Origin: Theropithecus gelada
Taxonomy: Eukaryota; Chordata; Mammalia; Primates; Cercopithecidae
Length of the DNA stretch: 64,000 nucleotides
Reading direction: 5' to 3'
Assembly (NCBI RefSeq): GCF_003255815.1
Contig: NC_037670.1
Coordinates: forward strand, 62,450,031-62,514,030
Part shown: positions 25,501 to 33,796 of the stretch, in pieces
Layout of the letters: the number at the start of each line of letters is the position of its first letter
How positions within the stretch are numbered: the stretch's first letter is position 1
The notes under the pieces: generated by a model
What the model was told of the DNA's origin: nothing
The model's input: the letters and a program-made list of their open reading frames with translations, nothing else
Databases searched by the model: none
Made by a program: the position numbers and the translations under genes

Positions 25501-28500
25501 CCCTACAACAGATACACAGCTTTTATTAGTGTTTGCTTATCCATCTGTCATTTCGTTGTACAAATACCAGCGAAACGATTTTGTTTTCTGCCTCTCGTTA
25601 AGCAGAGGTAGCGGGGCTGCAAGTACCGCGCTGCACAGTTCCCGCAGTCTCTGCGTCCCAAGGATCGCTCCACAGCAGCTCATGGCGATGGCCCACATCT
25701 CTTTTACACTCTTGGGTTTTCTTTTATGTACATGGAACATCGTTTTTTAAAATGTCCCCTACTGAGGGATGTTCACCATGTTTCCATGCAAATGTTATGA
25801 GACACAGTGCTGCATTGTTTCATAATTTTGCCGTGTGTCTTTGCTATGAGTCCTGAGAAGTGGGGCTGTGGGGTGGAAGGGCAGGGCCTATGTAATATGG
25901 TGAAATGTCACCAGAGTCCCTCAGCAGGCTTACCTCTTCCATCTGAGAGTCCTGCTGTAAGCCGTGTCTCTCATGAAGGAAGCCGACCCTCATTTCATGT
26001 ATGGAAGGACTTCTTTGTCTTTGGCAGTTCTGCACTGTTTACATTTTTTGTCCATTTTTCTAATCGATGAAGTTGCAGACACTTTTGTTTTTCCCACTCC
26101 TGAATCATAAAGGGGTACTTTATGTCTTCTTGTACTTGGATTCTTTTCCCCCCTCTCTCCTTCCTTCCCTCCACCCCTCTTTCCTTCCTTCCTGCTCTCT
26201 CTCCCTTTCTTTCTTTTGTCCTTGTTTGTTCATGTTTGGTTTTGGTTCAGTTTTGTTTCGATCCCAGATGCACTTAGGTTTATTTATCCTCACTGCTGGG
26301 TAAAGAATGGGTCTGATTTTATTTTGTTTCCCATGTGGCTTTACAGTTACTCCAAAACTCCTTACTTGAGATATCAGCTTTAGCACAGAGCAGTCTCTCA
26401 AAGCATTAGAAGCAACTCCTCCTCTAACTATAAAAACGTATGTTTCTTCTCTAAAGTTTCTGGCATGCCTAAGGAGAGAAAAGCCTAACGTTGAAATTTC
26501 TCTTTCTGTGACATTTTTGAGTTAGGGGTGTCTGTGTGTTCTGGGGCTTCTAATACAGTGTATACCTGCTTATACCCCTGAACCACATCAACAGTGGACC
26601 CAGAATGTTCTAGGGGTACCACTGTTACCCTTGCTGTCTGTGGGTCTAGGGGTACCTCTGTTACCCTTACTGTCTGTGGGAGGCAGCACGGGCTCACTTG
26701 GGGGTAGTGTCACTCTGCTGGAGAAATGGCATTTCCACAGGAGGCTTTATTTGGTGCCATGGCTACTAAGTGTCGTCCCCAAGGCCAGGGCAGTGAGGAT
26801 GCCCATCACCCCGAGGCACAGATGTTTCTGAACCTCAGTGGGGCGGGTGTGGCAGTCGTGTTCGAAGAAGCTTCCTGAGTGATTCTGGGATAAGGCCACT
26901 CTGTCCACTTTGGATTGGAAGGGCTGCCTTGGGGTGGGGTGGATTGCAGGTCAGCCCTGCTGGGCCATCTGCATTGGGTGTCAGCGTTTTGCTTCCACCA
27001 GCCATGTTTGTCTTTCAAATTTTCTTGGATCAGAAAGCCAGTTGGCGAGGCTTCCGTCTTTCCAGACTTGTAAAGAGACAGAAGCATCACCTCTGTTACC
27101 TTCTGTTCCCCAAAGCAGCCTGCTGGTGCCACCCGCCTTATTCATCAGCAGGCATTCCTCTCCGTCCTCCCTGGAGCCTTCCTTGTCTCTAAGGCTGTCA
27201 TTTCCAGCTCCCGCCTTAGGCTGCTGGAGCGCTAGCCACACACAGAAATGTAGATAATGGGATCGATTCAGGCGTTAACACAGGGACAGCTCATCTTCCT
27301 CATAATTCTTGGGTGGAGGGAGGAGGTATATTTGTATGACAAGGTAAATAATCCATTTCTAATCTTTACTGATCCCTCCAGAGATGATGAAGGCAAGCCA
27401 ATTTAAAGAGTCAAACAACAAAGAAAAGAAAAGTACCTTGAAAAACAGTGCAAGATTCTGGAAAGATAATATAAAAACAGCATTTTCCATAGCTTTATTC
27501 TCAAATGGTGTATGCAGTTAGAAAGATACATCAGAGCCTTAAATAAGCCTGTAAGGTATTCCTGAAATCCCAGGATCCAGGCAGCTCCCCTCCCACCCCC
27601 ACCCCCGCCCCCCATGTAGCTGAGAGTGTGTGTGCGTGCGCATACTCATGCTTTACCAACCCTGCACTGAATTTGCGGCCTGCTTCCTTCCTGTCTCGCC
27701 ACCCATACCCATCCCAGAACTGCAGGAGAAGGATCTTTTTAAGGGCAAATCTAGGTCTATAGTCCTCTCTGCTAAACAGTCCCACCCCACCCACAGCACC
27801 ATGCTTATCCCCCCAGGGCCTGTGGATGCTCCCCCTGCCACGCCCACACTCATGGTCCAGCCCTACTGGCCTTCCTGCCGAGCCAGGGATCAACCCCTGT
27901 GTCATCTGTCTGTGCAGTCCCTCTGTCTGCACTTCATGCCTGTCCACATGTTGGAGGGAAACCGCTTCAGCAAAATTTGAATTATTTGAAGCTTTCTCTT
28001 CTCCCAACCACAGAAAAAGAGGTGTTATCCCCAGGACTCGTATAGCACCCTTGTAAGAGGGATATTTTGACTTTTCATCTGCTCTTCCTGCTGAACCAGG
28101 AACTCCTCCATGACTGGCTGTGTGACCTTGGGGAAGTTGCTTAGCTTCTCTGTGTGCCACTTCCCTTATCATTGTGAAATGAAGATAACAGCGTCACCTT
28201 GAAGATAAATGAGTTAATACGTGCCTGAAACACTTTGCGTGGTGTCTTGCTTGTAAACATGGTCTAGATTGTTACTCTGATCACTGTCGGGTCCTGTCAC
28301 AAGGGGCTCTTCATTCGTTTATGGTGGACTGGTGAGTGCACCATCCCTAGCATCCACTCTTAATAAAGACAAGAACTTACCTGGTTCTTGTCACTCCATT
28401 CTAGGCCATGTTTACAACTTCTGAGCCTGGTTAGTAGTCACTTAGCGTGCTTAGCATCTCACTGGGTGTCTTTCCTATAACTGCCATCTCCTTAGAAATC

Positions 28501-31500
28501 ACTGGATTGTGGCAGTTGGCTGATTGCAGTGAGTATTTCAAGCTACCTTATATTGCGTGCGATCGTGCACAATGCTGTATGTACATCAGCCATAGTCTTC
28601 TCAGTGGTCCTGCAAGAGAAGAGTTATTCTGGCTGGGCGCGGTGGCTCATGCCTGTAATTCCAGCACTTTGGGAGGCCAAGGTGGGCAGATCACCTGAGG
28701 TCAGGAGTTCGAGACCCAGCCTGGCTAATACCATGAAACCCCATCTCTACTAAAAATATAAAAATTAGCTGGGTATGGTGGTGGGCATCTGTAATCCCAG
28801 CTACTCGGGAGGCTGAGAGGGAAGAATCGCTTGAACCTGGGAGGCGGAGGTTGCAGTGAGCTGAGATTGCACCGTTGCACTCCAGCCTGGGCGACAAGAG
28901 CGAAACTCTGTCTCAAAAAAATAAAAAGAAAAGAAAAGAGGTGTTGTTCCCCTTCTGCAGATGAAGAAATTGAGGCTGAGAAGGCAAGTTGCCCAAGATC
29001 ATGAAGCTAGTAAGTGACCTATCCAGGATTCCTGCTGATGCCTAAGCCATGCCGTTCTCCCCCCATAGCAGTCATCTCAGATAGACAACCTTCAGACATT
29101 CCCTGTAAAGCCCAAGCCTTTCAGCAGCCTTGGGACTTCCCAGAGTAAGCCTGCCCCTCTCAGGGGTGCACGTCCCTCTCAGGGGTGAACAGGCCTGGGC
29201 CGTGCTGCCGTTCACCATCTGTAGCTTCCCATCTGCGGAAGACAGCAGATAGTTAACAGCAGAGAAAGAGACGCCCCACGTTTTCCTCTAGTTAGAGCTG
29301 GAGCTCGGCAAACTTCTGGGTTTCAGAATAACGATGTTTTGTTTGGAATGATATGACTCTGACTAAAGAAAACAGGTCTTTGAGGTGGGCACAGCTGCCC
29401 AGCGTGCACCACCAGCACTCAGGAGAGGAACTGAATCTCCGTGTCCTCTCTCTGGCGGTGCCACATATTCCCCAGTAGGGTCTGAGATTCCTCCCGCCGT
29501 CCCATCTGGCCTGACCAAGCCAAACCGTGGAATCCCATTCTGATCAGTGTTTCCCAAAGTATATCCTGAAGAACACAAGGCCTGCAAAGTGCTATTTTAG
29601 AAAGGGTGGGGGGAGGTTTCTACTTAGGTAAGATTGGAAAACTGCTAGACAGTTACCATGAATATTCACATTTTTAAGGCTCTGAGAAGTCCTGTAGTAA
29701 AATATATTTCTTTTACCCTTTCAGCATGGGAATTTTCCAGTCTTACTTAACTGCTTTCCATCTTCACATTACAGTCTAGAATTGGTGATTTTGCTGATGA
29801 TTCTAGTTTGGTTTTGGATATATTTAAAGAGAGTTACTTCTCAGGCCCTTTCTTCTTTGTAGCTTTCATTGGATCCTTCTCTTTCTGGTGTATAACTATC
29901 TTTTCAGCTAACTCCAGATTTTTTCATGTAAGAGCAATGATTTTATGCCTTTTTTGTGCTATTCTAAGATTTAAAAAAAAATTTTTAAGGTTGTAGAAAG
30001 GTTGCAATAATAATAGGATGACCTGTACACACTTCGCCCAGATACCTTTATTAAGATTATAGCACATTTGCCTGATTCTTCTTAGTTATTTTTTTTTTTT
30101 GTCTTCTGAACCATTTAGGAGTAAGTTGTGGCATGACGTCCCTTTAATCTGAATTATTTCAGTGTAAAATTTCTAAGAACAAGAACTTCTGTAACCACAA
30201 TACCGTTATAAAAACCAGGAAGTTAACATTGACGCAGTTCATTGCCTAATCCATACCCTTCTTCCTAATTGCCTCCTTTATAGCAAAAGAACATCTTCAT
30301 CCAAATCTTCTCTCCCAGCACGTGTATTCATAATCTTGATCTGCGTTGCGAGTAGAAGCCAGTTCTTGTAGAGTGAGCCTGGGCTCAGCCTAGGCTCCTC
30401 ACTCATGGTGAGATTCAGGCTGTGCATTTTTGGCAGGAACACCCCAGAAAAGTGATGTTGTGTCATCTTCAGTACATCCTCTCCAGAGGCCCTCAGGGTC
30501 AATTTGTCTCATGGCTCCTGGTGGTAATTTAGACACTTGATGAAGAAGATGCTGTAGGCCAGATTTCTCCACTGTAAAGCTATTATTTTCCCCTTTGTAG
30601 TAAATAAGTATTAACAGTACAGTACTTTGATGCCATGAAAATACTCTTGTTTCTCATCCACCTTTCATTTGCTGGTTTCAGCATTTGTTGAAGATCTTCT
30701 CCTTCATTGATTGTTACTACGGTAATTGCCAAAGGGTTGTTTTCTAATGCAACGTGCCTTTATTTATTGACTGACTTTCTCCTCAAAGAAAGAGCTTTGC
30801 CTTCTCCCCTATTAATTTATTTGCTCATTTATCTATAAATAACACTGCAGACTCATGGATTCCGATTTTATGGGTTAAAATTCATTTTGATGCCCAGATT
30901 TAGTCATCCTGCCTCCTGTGTCTTTTTGACATGTCCTTATTATTCTTTGAGTACTTTTTGACATGCAGGCACAAAGTATTCCTACTTCATTCTATAGTTT
31001 CCCTGCCCTAATCCTGTAGTCAGGCATATCCCCAAGGAGCCCAGGTTTTTCCCATTGGAGAATGACAATTCAGAATTACCATCTTGGTGCTTGCCTGGGG
31101 TGCTGTTGCCACTAGAGGCCACTCAGATGCGAAAGCACTGAAGCATTGGGGCTCCAAGCCTGTGTGTGTGTGTGTGTGAGTGAGAGAGAGAGAGTGTGTG
31201 TCTGTGTGTGATTAGTGCCAGATTTTAAAATATTTTAGCAATCAACTATTTTCCATTTCCCAGGCTTTTTCTCCTCCGTGACAGCCAGAGTAATCCAAAG
31301 GCATTTGTACTCACACTGTGTCATCACCAGAAAATTAAAAATTTCCAGATCTTACCTGTAAGTATTGATATTCTCAAACCAGTCCTTGTGGTTTTGTTTT
31401 CTGGTTTCATTCTTCATGCAGTTTTCAAGTTATAAACTGACAAGACCGATAAGTATCAGACAAGACCGGTAAGTTTCAAGCCCACAGGTGAGAAACTTTC

Positions 31501-33796
31501 AAGAGTTTCTTTACAGGTTTGTCTTTTGAAATTAGAAAACCATTTCCCTAGAAATAATCCTGAAAGTGGCGATAGGGTGCTGAGGCCCCCCTTGAGCCTG
31601 TGAGCTCTTAGTTGCAGCTGAAAGGGTACTGACGGGGAGGGTCAAGGTCACAGGAAGGGGAGGTGGAGGAGAATTAGCTGAGGGCCCAGCAGCTGTGAGC
31701 ACATAGGTCTGGAAGGCAGGAGCTGTGCAGCAGGTTTGCTTGTTGGCTGCTGGAGTCTGAGGAGTCTTGTGATTTGTCCTGGTGTGCACCAGGGCTATCC
31801 AAGAAGCGTAAGTGGTGTCCCAAAGAGCAATTATGTTTCTCCTTCCACATGGTCCTTGGATCTAAAGACCTTTGAACAATTCCAAAAACATCATTACAGA
31901 TTACCTTAATCAACACTACTTTTTTTGACAAAGCACTTTATGTTTGATTTGCCTAATGTAGTTTACCTCTTGCTTCAGTATGCCACAGTTCAGTTCTAGT
32001 TCATGATCAGAGTGCTAGATAGCGCCTGCAAGAATTCAGTTTAGTTGAGAATACAATACACAAAATTAATAGCAGCTGTTTACGTGACGAATTGATAAAT
32101 TCTGCAGGTAATGATAATGTTTGTGAAATACATCCTGTGGAACCCAAACTACCGAAAGAGGCTGGCTGGATAGTTTCCTCTCAGGGATTCAGTCTGCATG
32201 TCAGCAAAGAAAAAGCTCTGAGAAGGCTTTAATTAACAAAACTCACCTGTTTTACACAGTGGACCCTGGAGTTCTTCAAGCTTATCTGACCCCCAGGACT
32301 TTGTTATGATCTCAAGAATCATGTAGTGGCCTGCAGCCATGGACCGCACAGGATGAGGAGGGTGTCTTGCTTAGCTTTTGTGAGCCAGGGGAAGGCAGCG
32401 TGCCACACACTGTCTTTTCTGTGGCCACTTGCTTCCTACTGTGTGCTGACATCCCCACCTTACTCGTGAGGAAAATGAGGCTCATGGCTGTAAGCGGCTT
32501 TCGCTGCACCGCGCTGGGGTGAGGAACAGAATCTGGGATTGAGCCCAGCCTGCCCAGCTTCCAGCCAACTTTATATGCAAATACAGGAATTACTATCCTA
32601 GGGAAAGTGCCTCATAGATGATCCTTTCTGTTCTTCTACTGCGTTATATTATTCACTCAGTTGTTATAATTCCTTTAGCTCAAAATATAAAATGAAAAGT
32701 GATTGACGTTTTGGGCTGGATGAGTAAATTAAAAAAAAAAAGGAAAGAAGGGAGCTTTCATGGTAGGCAGAGTATGTAATGCCCAAATCCTACAAGTAAC
32801 AAAAGAACAGCAACTTGAGACTTGGGGCAATAAGTGTGCAGCCTCTGTGTGTGAAAACGGGCTGTGGGATGTGCTGTTAGCTCTAGCAGTGGTTTTGGAG
32901 TTACGAAGTGGTTCCAAGCTCATTAATTAGCCAAGCCTTAAAGCTGACCTGTTCCCTGTGAACAACGCGACCTCCTCATGCCGCACTGATCTGCACAGTA
33001 CACTGTTCTGCACTGTACTGCAGTCATGCAATTGAAAACTCACTGAGTTAAAATAGGTGTTAGGAATATGGTTCTCTCTGGGAGATACTGTGGCATTCCC
33101 CTGCTTTAACAAAAATAACTGCCCAATATTCAGGGACCTAGGAAGGGAATTTACCTGCGTGAGCTTATTAATCCCTCACAGCCACCCAACAGTTGCTTCA
33201 TCATGGAGCAGAGTATAAACCCCTGGGGCCTCAGGAGTTGGCTGAGGTCATATAGTGAGGACCCAGGTCTGTGCAGTCTTCATGGGGCATGCTGTGTGCA
33301 GTGGGTACTTACAGGTTAACTGGTAAATATAATTCTCACGAGCTGGGTGAACTAGGGGCAAACTTCCAGCCCTTCTCCATGACCACCTCAGGGAGCAGGG
33401 GAGCTAGCTGTCCTCAGTGGTCTCCACAGCCCACCCAAAGTCTGTCCCTCGCTCAGGGATGTGGCAGCCCCCAGCACACACCCTCTGCTCCCCCGTCCTT
33501 CCCGCCCCTGGTGTTTTCTAGCCTACCTTGCCGTGTGTGTCCCTCTGGAATCAAATCATGGGCAGATGCTGCTGCTGCTGGCCGTGGGCCCCGTTCTCTT
33601 CCCTGAGGTGGCGGCCTCTAACCTGGCAAGTGTTCTTGTGTCTCTCCAGTGCGAGGATGATGGGCAGACGTTCTTCAGCCTAGATGACGGGAACACCAAA
33701 TTCTCTGACCTGATCCAGCTGGTTGACTTTTACCAGCTGAACAAAGGAGTCCTGCCTTGCAAACTCAAGCACCACTGCATCCGAGTGGCCTTATGA
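7437..33796 (+). CDS. GRB10: GRB10 coding region, 3' part (11 spliced exons, partial gene)
   Basis: GRB10 is a cytoplasmic adaptor that binds activated insulin and IGF1 receptors and dampens their signalling; it is also an mTORC1 substrate. The coding exons are 7437-7552, 8540-8608, 10318-10455, 11772-11882, 13788-13886, 20380-20457, 21387-21503, 22383-22449, 22672-22759, 31264-31357 and 33650-33796. Joined, they give one open frame of about 373 residues: the RA-domain end, PH, BPS and SH2 domains in the order of the GRB7/10/14 family. The end [11 protein letters not shown] is GRB10-specific and separates it from GRB7 and GRB14. All introns have GT-AG borders and compatible phases, with no frameshift or stop. 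The start codon and N-terminal exons lie upstream of the window. Gene identity rests on recall of the family sequence, not on a search. Confidence 0.96.
7553..10317 (+). other. GRB10: GRB10 introns around the linker exon
   Basis: Two introns, 7553-8539 and 8609-10317. No interspersed repeat was recognised apart from a short (GTTTT)n run at 9786-9806. The large open frame on the minus strand at 8743-9270 overlaps no known domain and is taken as chance. Confidence 0.8.
8540..8608 (+). CDS. GRB10: GRB10 exon: RA-PH linker
   Basis: A 69-bp exon of 23 codons with an acceptor TTTCTTAG and a donor GTACTG, phase 0 at both ends. It encodes [16 protein letters not shown] and then SQSQLLQ, the short linker between the RA and PH domains. 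As I remember the human protein, the segment reads SQTQ, so one residue may differ. The donor (GTACTG) is weaker than the others of this gene, and the exon is symmetric, so skipping it would keep the frame. Confidence 0.93.
10318..10455 (+). CDS. GRB10: GRB10 exon: PH domain, N-terminal half
   Basis: A 138-bp exon (46 codons) with acceptor TTCAACAG and donor GTGAGC, phase 0 at both ends. It encodes [20 protein letters not shown] followed by [20 protein letters not shown]. This is the first beta strands of the pleckstrin-homology domain, including the Gly-Phe-Leu-x-Val-Lys start and the Lys-Lys-x-Trp-Lys-Lys basic loop typical of phosphoinositide-facing PH loops. The exon ends in STKGTSK. Confidence 0.96.
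11772..11882 (+). CDS. GRB10: GRB10 exon: PH domain, middle
   Basis: A 111-bp exon (37 codons), phase 0 at both ends, acceptor TTGTCACAG and donor GTACCC. It encodes [20 protein letters not shown] and then [17 protein letters not shown], the middle strands of the PH domain. My recall of the human protein has Asn in KQYNAPTD where this sequence has Ser. Confidence 0.95.
12336..12470. repeat. CA/TG-rich alternating tract
   Basis: Interrupted ACACAC, GTGTGT and TACATA runs over about 130 bp of mostly alternating purine-pyrimidine sequence. It creates spurious Cys/His/Val-rich open frames on both strands. Confidence 0.85.
12512..12712 (-). mobile_element. MIR element
   Basis: Reverse-complement MIR phrases in order: TTTACTGAATGCTTACTGTG, then TTACATCCATTATCTTATTT, then AATCTTCATAGCCCC. 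Confidence 0.75.
13398..13595 (+). repeat. 198-bp direct repeat, copy 1
   Basis: Begins AAGTCAGAAGGCAGGTTCTC and ends CAGTCCATGATAGGCAC. It matches copy 2 at 13964-14161 with only a few substitutions and no net length change. It lies upstream of the PH exon at 13788. Confidence 0.95.
13788..13886 (+). CDS. GRB10: GRB10 exon: PH domain, C-terminal strand and helix
   Basis: A 99-bp exon (33 codons), phase 0 at both ends, acceptor CCTCCTGTAG and donor GTATGT. It encodes [20 protein letters not shown] and then [13 protein letters not shown], the last beta strand and start of the C-terminal alpha helix of the PH domain, with the near-invariant PH tryptophan in TCWMTAF. Human GRB10 as I recall it has NETKEL; here it is NEAKEL. 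The exon sits between two 198-bp direct repeats (13398-13595 and 13964-14161). Confidence 0.96.
13964..14161 (+). repeat. 198-bp direct repeat, copy 2
   Basis: Offset 566 bp from copy 1 and in the same orientation. Differences are scattered single bases (for example ATAGAATCC versus ATAAAATCC). It lies downstream of the PH exon. Confidence 0.95.
14305..14542 (-). mobile_element. MER5A (hAT-Charlie) fossil
   Basis: Reverse-complement phrases in order: GACATTTTGGGTGGAATAAT, TAGATGCCAGT, ACAACCAAAAAATGTCTC, GCCAAATGTGCCCTGG and GGTTGAGACCACT. The left end is eroded. Confidence 0.85.
15176..15271 (+). repeat. Diverged local duplication, copy 1
   Basis: Shares ACAGATTCCAGAGACATTAA, ATAGGAGGCTGGGG and AGCACTTTG with 16338-16435, roughly 80 percent alike by eye. 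It may be an unnamed repeat family. Confidence 0.7.
16070..16290 (-). mobile_element. MIR element
   Basis: Reverse-complement MIR phrases in order: GAGCATTTGCTATGGGCCAG, ATGACAAAACTGAGGC, and CAGAGCCGGGTCAGAGCC. Confidence 0.8.
16338..16435 (+). repeat. Diverged local duplication, copy 2
   Basis: Partner of 15176-15271, about 1.16 kb downstream, same orientation. Confidence 0.7.
17069..17103 (+). repeat. Perfect 35-bp direct repeat, copy 1
   Basis: AGCATTAAAACTTTGCAACA followed by ATTATTTATTACCAT. The second copy is at 17252-17286, 183 bp downstream. Confidence 0.95.
17252..17286 (+). repeat. Perfect 35-bp direct repeat, copy 2
   Basis: Identical to 17069-17103. The 148 bp between them contain a hairpin with 8-bp arms (TCTTGCGT/ACGCAAGA, 17172-17192). 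Confidence 0.95.
17598..17623. repeat. 26-bp perfect AT palindrome
   Basis: A perfectly self-complementary run centred between 17610 and 17611: ACAATTATT followed directly by AATAATTGT, extended on both sides. Only AT-rich bases plus one C/G pair. Confidence 0.9.
17655..18845 (-). mobile_element. Old L1 (L1M-type) 3' region, interrupted by an Alu
   Basis: The flanks of the Alu form one continuous antisense L1 3' part: GTGGTTACCCTAGATATCA before it and ACATGCACCTTGAACTTATG after it, then CTCTGGTTGTTTTTGACATT and TCATCCAATATTTCTCCTG. Confidence 0.7.
17833..18140 (-). mobile_element. AluJ-type element
   Basis: Antisense Alu: a T-rich tail first, then GCCTCAACCTCCCGGGCTCA, GTAGCTGGAACTACAGGC, and the end CACCGCACCCAGCC. 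The high divergence and the phrases match the oldest Alu class. Inserted in an L1. Confidence 0.85.
19140..19320 (+). mobile_element. MIR element
   Basis: Sense MIR phrases in order: TTCCTCTGTGCTTCAGTTAT, AACATGGGGATAATTATAGT, GAGGATTAAATGAAATAAC, CACTTAGACACATACC, and GGCACTCAATAA. Confidence 0.85.
20380..20457 (+). CDS. GRB10: GRB10 exon: PH helix end to BPS linker
   Basis: A 78-bp exon (26 codons), phase 0 at both ends, acceptor CCCCTCCAG and donor GTAAGT. It encodes [20 protein letters not shown] and then PFSTPV, the end of the PH C-terminal helix and the flexible stretch leading to the BPS region. Confidence 0.96.
21387..21503 (+). CDS. GRB10: GRB10 exon: BPS (between PH and SH2) region
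   Basis: A 117-bp exon (39 codons), phase 0 at both ends, acceptor CCTTTTCAG and donor GTAAGG. It encodes [20 protein letters not shown] and then the [19 protein letters not shown] segment. This is the BPS region, unique to GRB7/10/14, which docks on the insulin and IGF1 receptor kinase domain as a pseudosubstrate; SLVAMDFSG is the inserted strand. A long open frame (21255-21920) runs through the exon into both introns, but the splice sites and family sequence define the true borders. Confidence 0.97.
22383..22449 (+). CDS. GRB10: GRB10 exon: BPS to SH2 linker with mTORC1 phosphorylation site
   Basis: A 67-bp exon with acceptor TTCTTTTGCAG and donor GTAAAC, entering in phase 0 and leaving in phase 1. 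It encodes [20 protein letters not shown] and then ST. From knowledge of the family, the two serines of SQSP are mTORC1 sites that stabilise GRB10 and strengthen its feedback inhibition of insulin/PI3K signalling; both are kept here. Confidence 0.95.
22672..22759 (+). CDS. GRB10: GRB10 exon: SH2 domain, first part
   Basis: An 88-bp exon with acceptor CCCCTCACAG and donor GTAAGG, entering in phase 1 and leaving in phase 2. It encodes [20 protein letters not shown] and then [10 protein letters not shown]. This starts the SH2 domain with the classical Trp-Phe-His-Gly-x-Ile-x-Arg opening and the alpha-A arginine that contributes to phosphotyrosine binding. The intron to the previous exon is only 222 bp, the shortest in this part of the gene. 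Confidence 0.96.
22815..22995 (-). mobile_element. MIR element
   Basis: Reverse-complement MIR phrases in order: TCCTCATTTTAAAGAGAAGA, TAGGCTCAGAGG, CTTGGCCAGCTAGTAAGGGG, and CAGAAAGGGATCTAATCC. Confidence 0.8.
23690..24115. mobile_element. Old L1-like fragment with embedded pyrimidine tract
   Basis: Phrases AGTTTTATTATGGAAATTTT, ACTTACCCATCACGCAACTT, AGTACCTGTCTCTAAAAAAA and CAGATTTCCCCAGTTGTC in the order found in mammalian L1 3' regions. The (CTCCTC)n stretch at 23800-23870 replaces the middle. Confidence 0.55.
26147..26215. repeat. Pyrimidine-rich (TTCC/CTCT)n tract
   Basis: About 70 bp almost purely C and T on the + strand (CCTTCCTTCCCTCC, CTTTCCTTCCTTCC and CTCTCTCTCCC blocks). Confidence 0.9.
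26609..26680 (+). repeat. 36-bp tandem duplication
   Basis: Two adjacent copies, 26609-26644 and 26645-26680, each starting TCTAGGGGTACC and ending CTGTCTGTGGG. They differ at two positions (ACTG/TCTG and TTGC/TTAC). Confidence 0.95.
28100..28255 (+). mobile_element. MIR element
   Basis: Sense MIR phrases in order: CTGGCTGTGTGACCTTGGGG, AAGTTGCTTAGCTTCTCTGT, and AGATAAATGAGTTAATACGT. Confidence 0.85.
28631..28938 (+). mobile_element. AluS-type element, full length
   Basis: Starts GGCTGGGCGCGGTGGCTCAT, carries GATCACCTGAGGTCAGGAGT and GAACCTGGGAGGCGGAGGTT, and ends in an A-rich tail of AAAAG units. Confidence 0.92.
28955..29065 (-). mobile_element. MIR element fragment
   Basis: Reverse-complement MIR phrases: CAGATGAAGAAATTGAGGCT and CATGAAGCTAGTAAGTGACC. 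Confidence 0.75.
29975..31130. mobile_element. Old L1-like 3' sequence
   Basis: Phrases GGTTGCAATAATAATAGGAT, GTAAGTTGTGGCATGACGTC, ACCAGGAAGTTAACATTGAC, ATGCCCAGATTTAGTCATCC and TTTTTGACATGTCCTTATTA run in the order of old mammalian L1 3' ends. The class is by recall only. Confidence 0.55.
31162..31211. repeat. (TG)n/(AG)n microsatellite
   Basis: TGTGTGTGTGTGTG, then AGTGAGAGAGAGAGAG, then GTGTGTGTCTGTGTGTG. It lies just 50 bp upstream of the SH2 exon at 31264, close to the branch point region. Confidence 0.9.
31264..31357 (+). CDS. GRB10: GRB10 exon: SH2 domain, central strands with the phosphotyrosine arginine
   Basis: A 94-bp exon, acceptor TTTCCCAG and donor GTAAGT, entering in phase 2 and leaving in phase 0. 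It encodes [20 protein letters not shown] and then [17 protein letters not shown] is the FLVRES-type motif; its arginine (codon 31277-31279) binds the phosphate of phosphotyrosine. The 8.5-kb intron before it is the longest complete one in the window. Confidence 0.97.
32440..32580 (-). mobile_element. MIR element fragment
   Basis: Reverse-complement MIR phrases: GAGGAAAATGAGGCTCATGG and ACAGAATCTGGGATTGAGCC. Confidence 0.75.
33150..33290 (-). mobile_element. MIR element fragment
   Basis: Reverse-complement MIR phrases: GAGCTTATTAATCCCTCACA and GGCTGAGGTCATATAGTGAG, then CCCAGGTCTG. Confidence 0.7.
33650..33796 (+). CDS. GRB10: GRB10 last coding exon: SH2 C-terminal half and stop
   Basis: The acceptor TGTCTCTCCAG precedes TGCGAGGATG. 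The exon encodes [20 protein letters not shown], then [20 protein letters not shown], then HHCIRVAL and a TGA stop at 33794-33796. It completes the SH2 domain: the [11 protein letters not shown] helix and the LPCKL closing strand. An in-frame open stretch reaches upstream to 33461, but the tract with its AG at 33648-33649 and the family sequence fix the exon start. Confidence 0.97.
   Translation, partial: CEDDGQTFFSLDDGNTKFSDLIQLVDFYQLNKGVLPCKLKHHCIRVAL

Larger units (their letters stand above)
22760..31263 (+). other. GRB10: GRB10 intron of 8.5 kb within the SH2 domain
   Basis: Holds MIR pieces (22815, 28100, 28955), an old repeat with the phrase GGCTTAAAACAACAA near 23145, old L1-like sequence (23690-24115, 29975-31130), pyrimidine tracts (23800-23870, 26147-26215), a 36-bp tandem duplication (26609-26680), a C-rich quadruplex-type motif (27587-27613), an AluS (28631-28938) and a TG/AG run at 31162-31211. 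No exon was recognised. Confidence 0.8.
31358..33649 (+). other. GRB10: GRB10 last intron
   Basis: Unique sequence with two MIR pieces (32440-32580, 33150-33290). No exon was recognised. Confidence 0.8.

Noticed and set aside
33461..33796. Upstream extension of the last GRB10 coding exon
   Set aside because: The open stretch before 33650 does not match the family, and a good acceptor tract ends at 33649.
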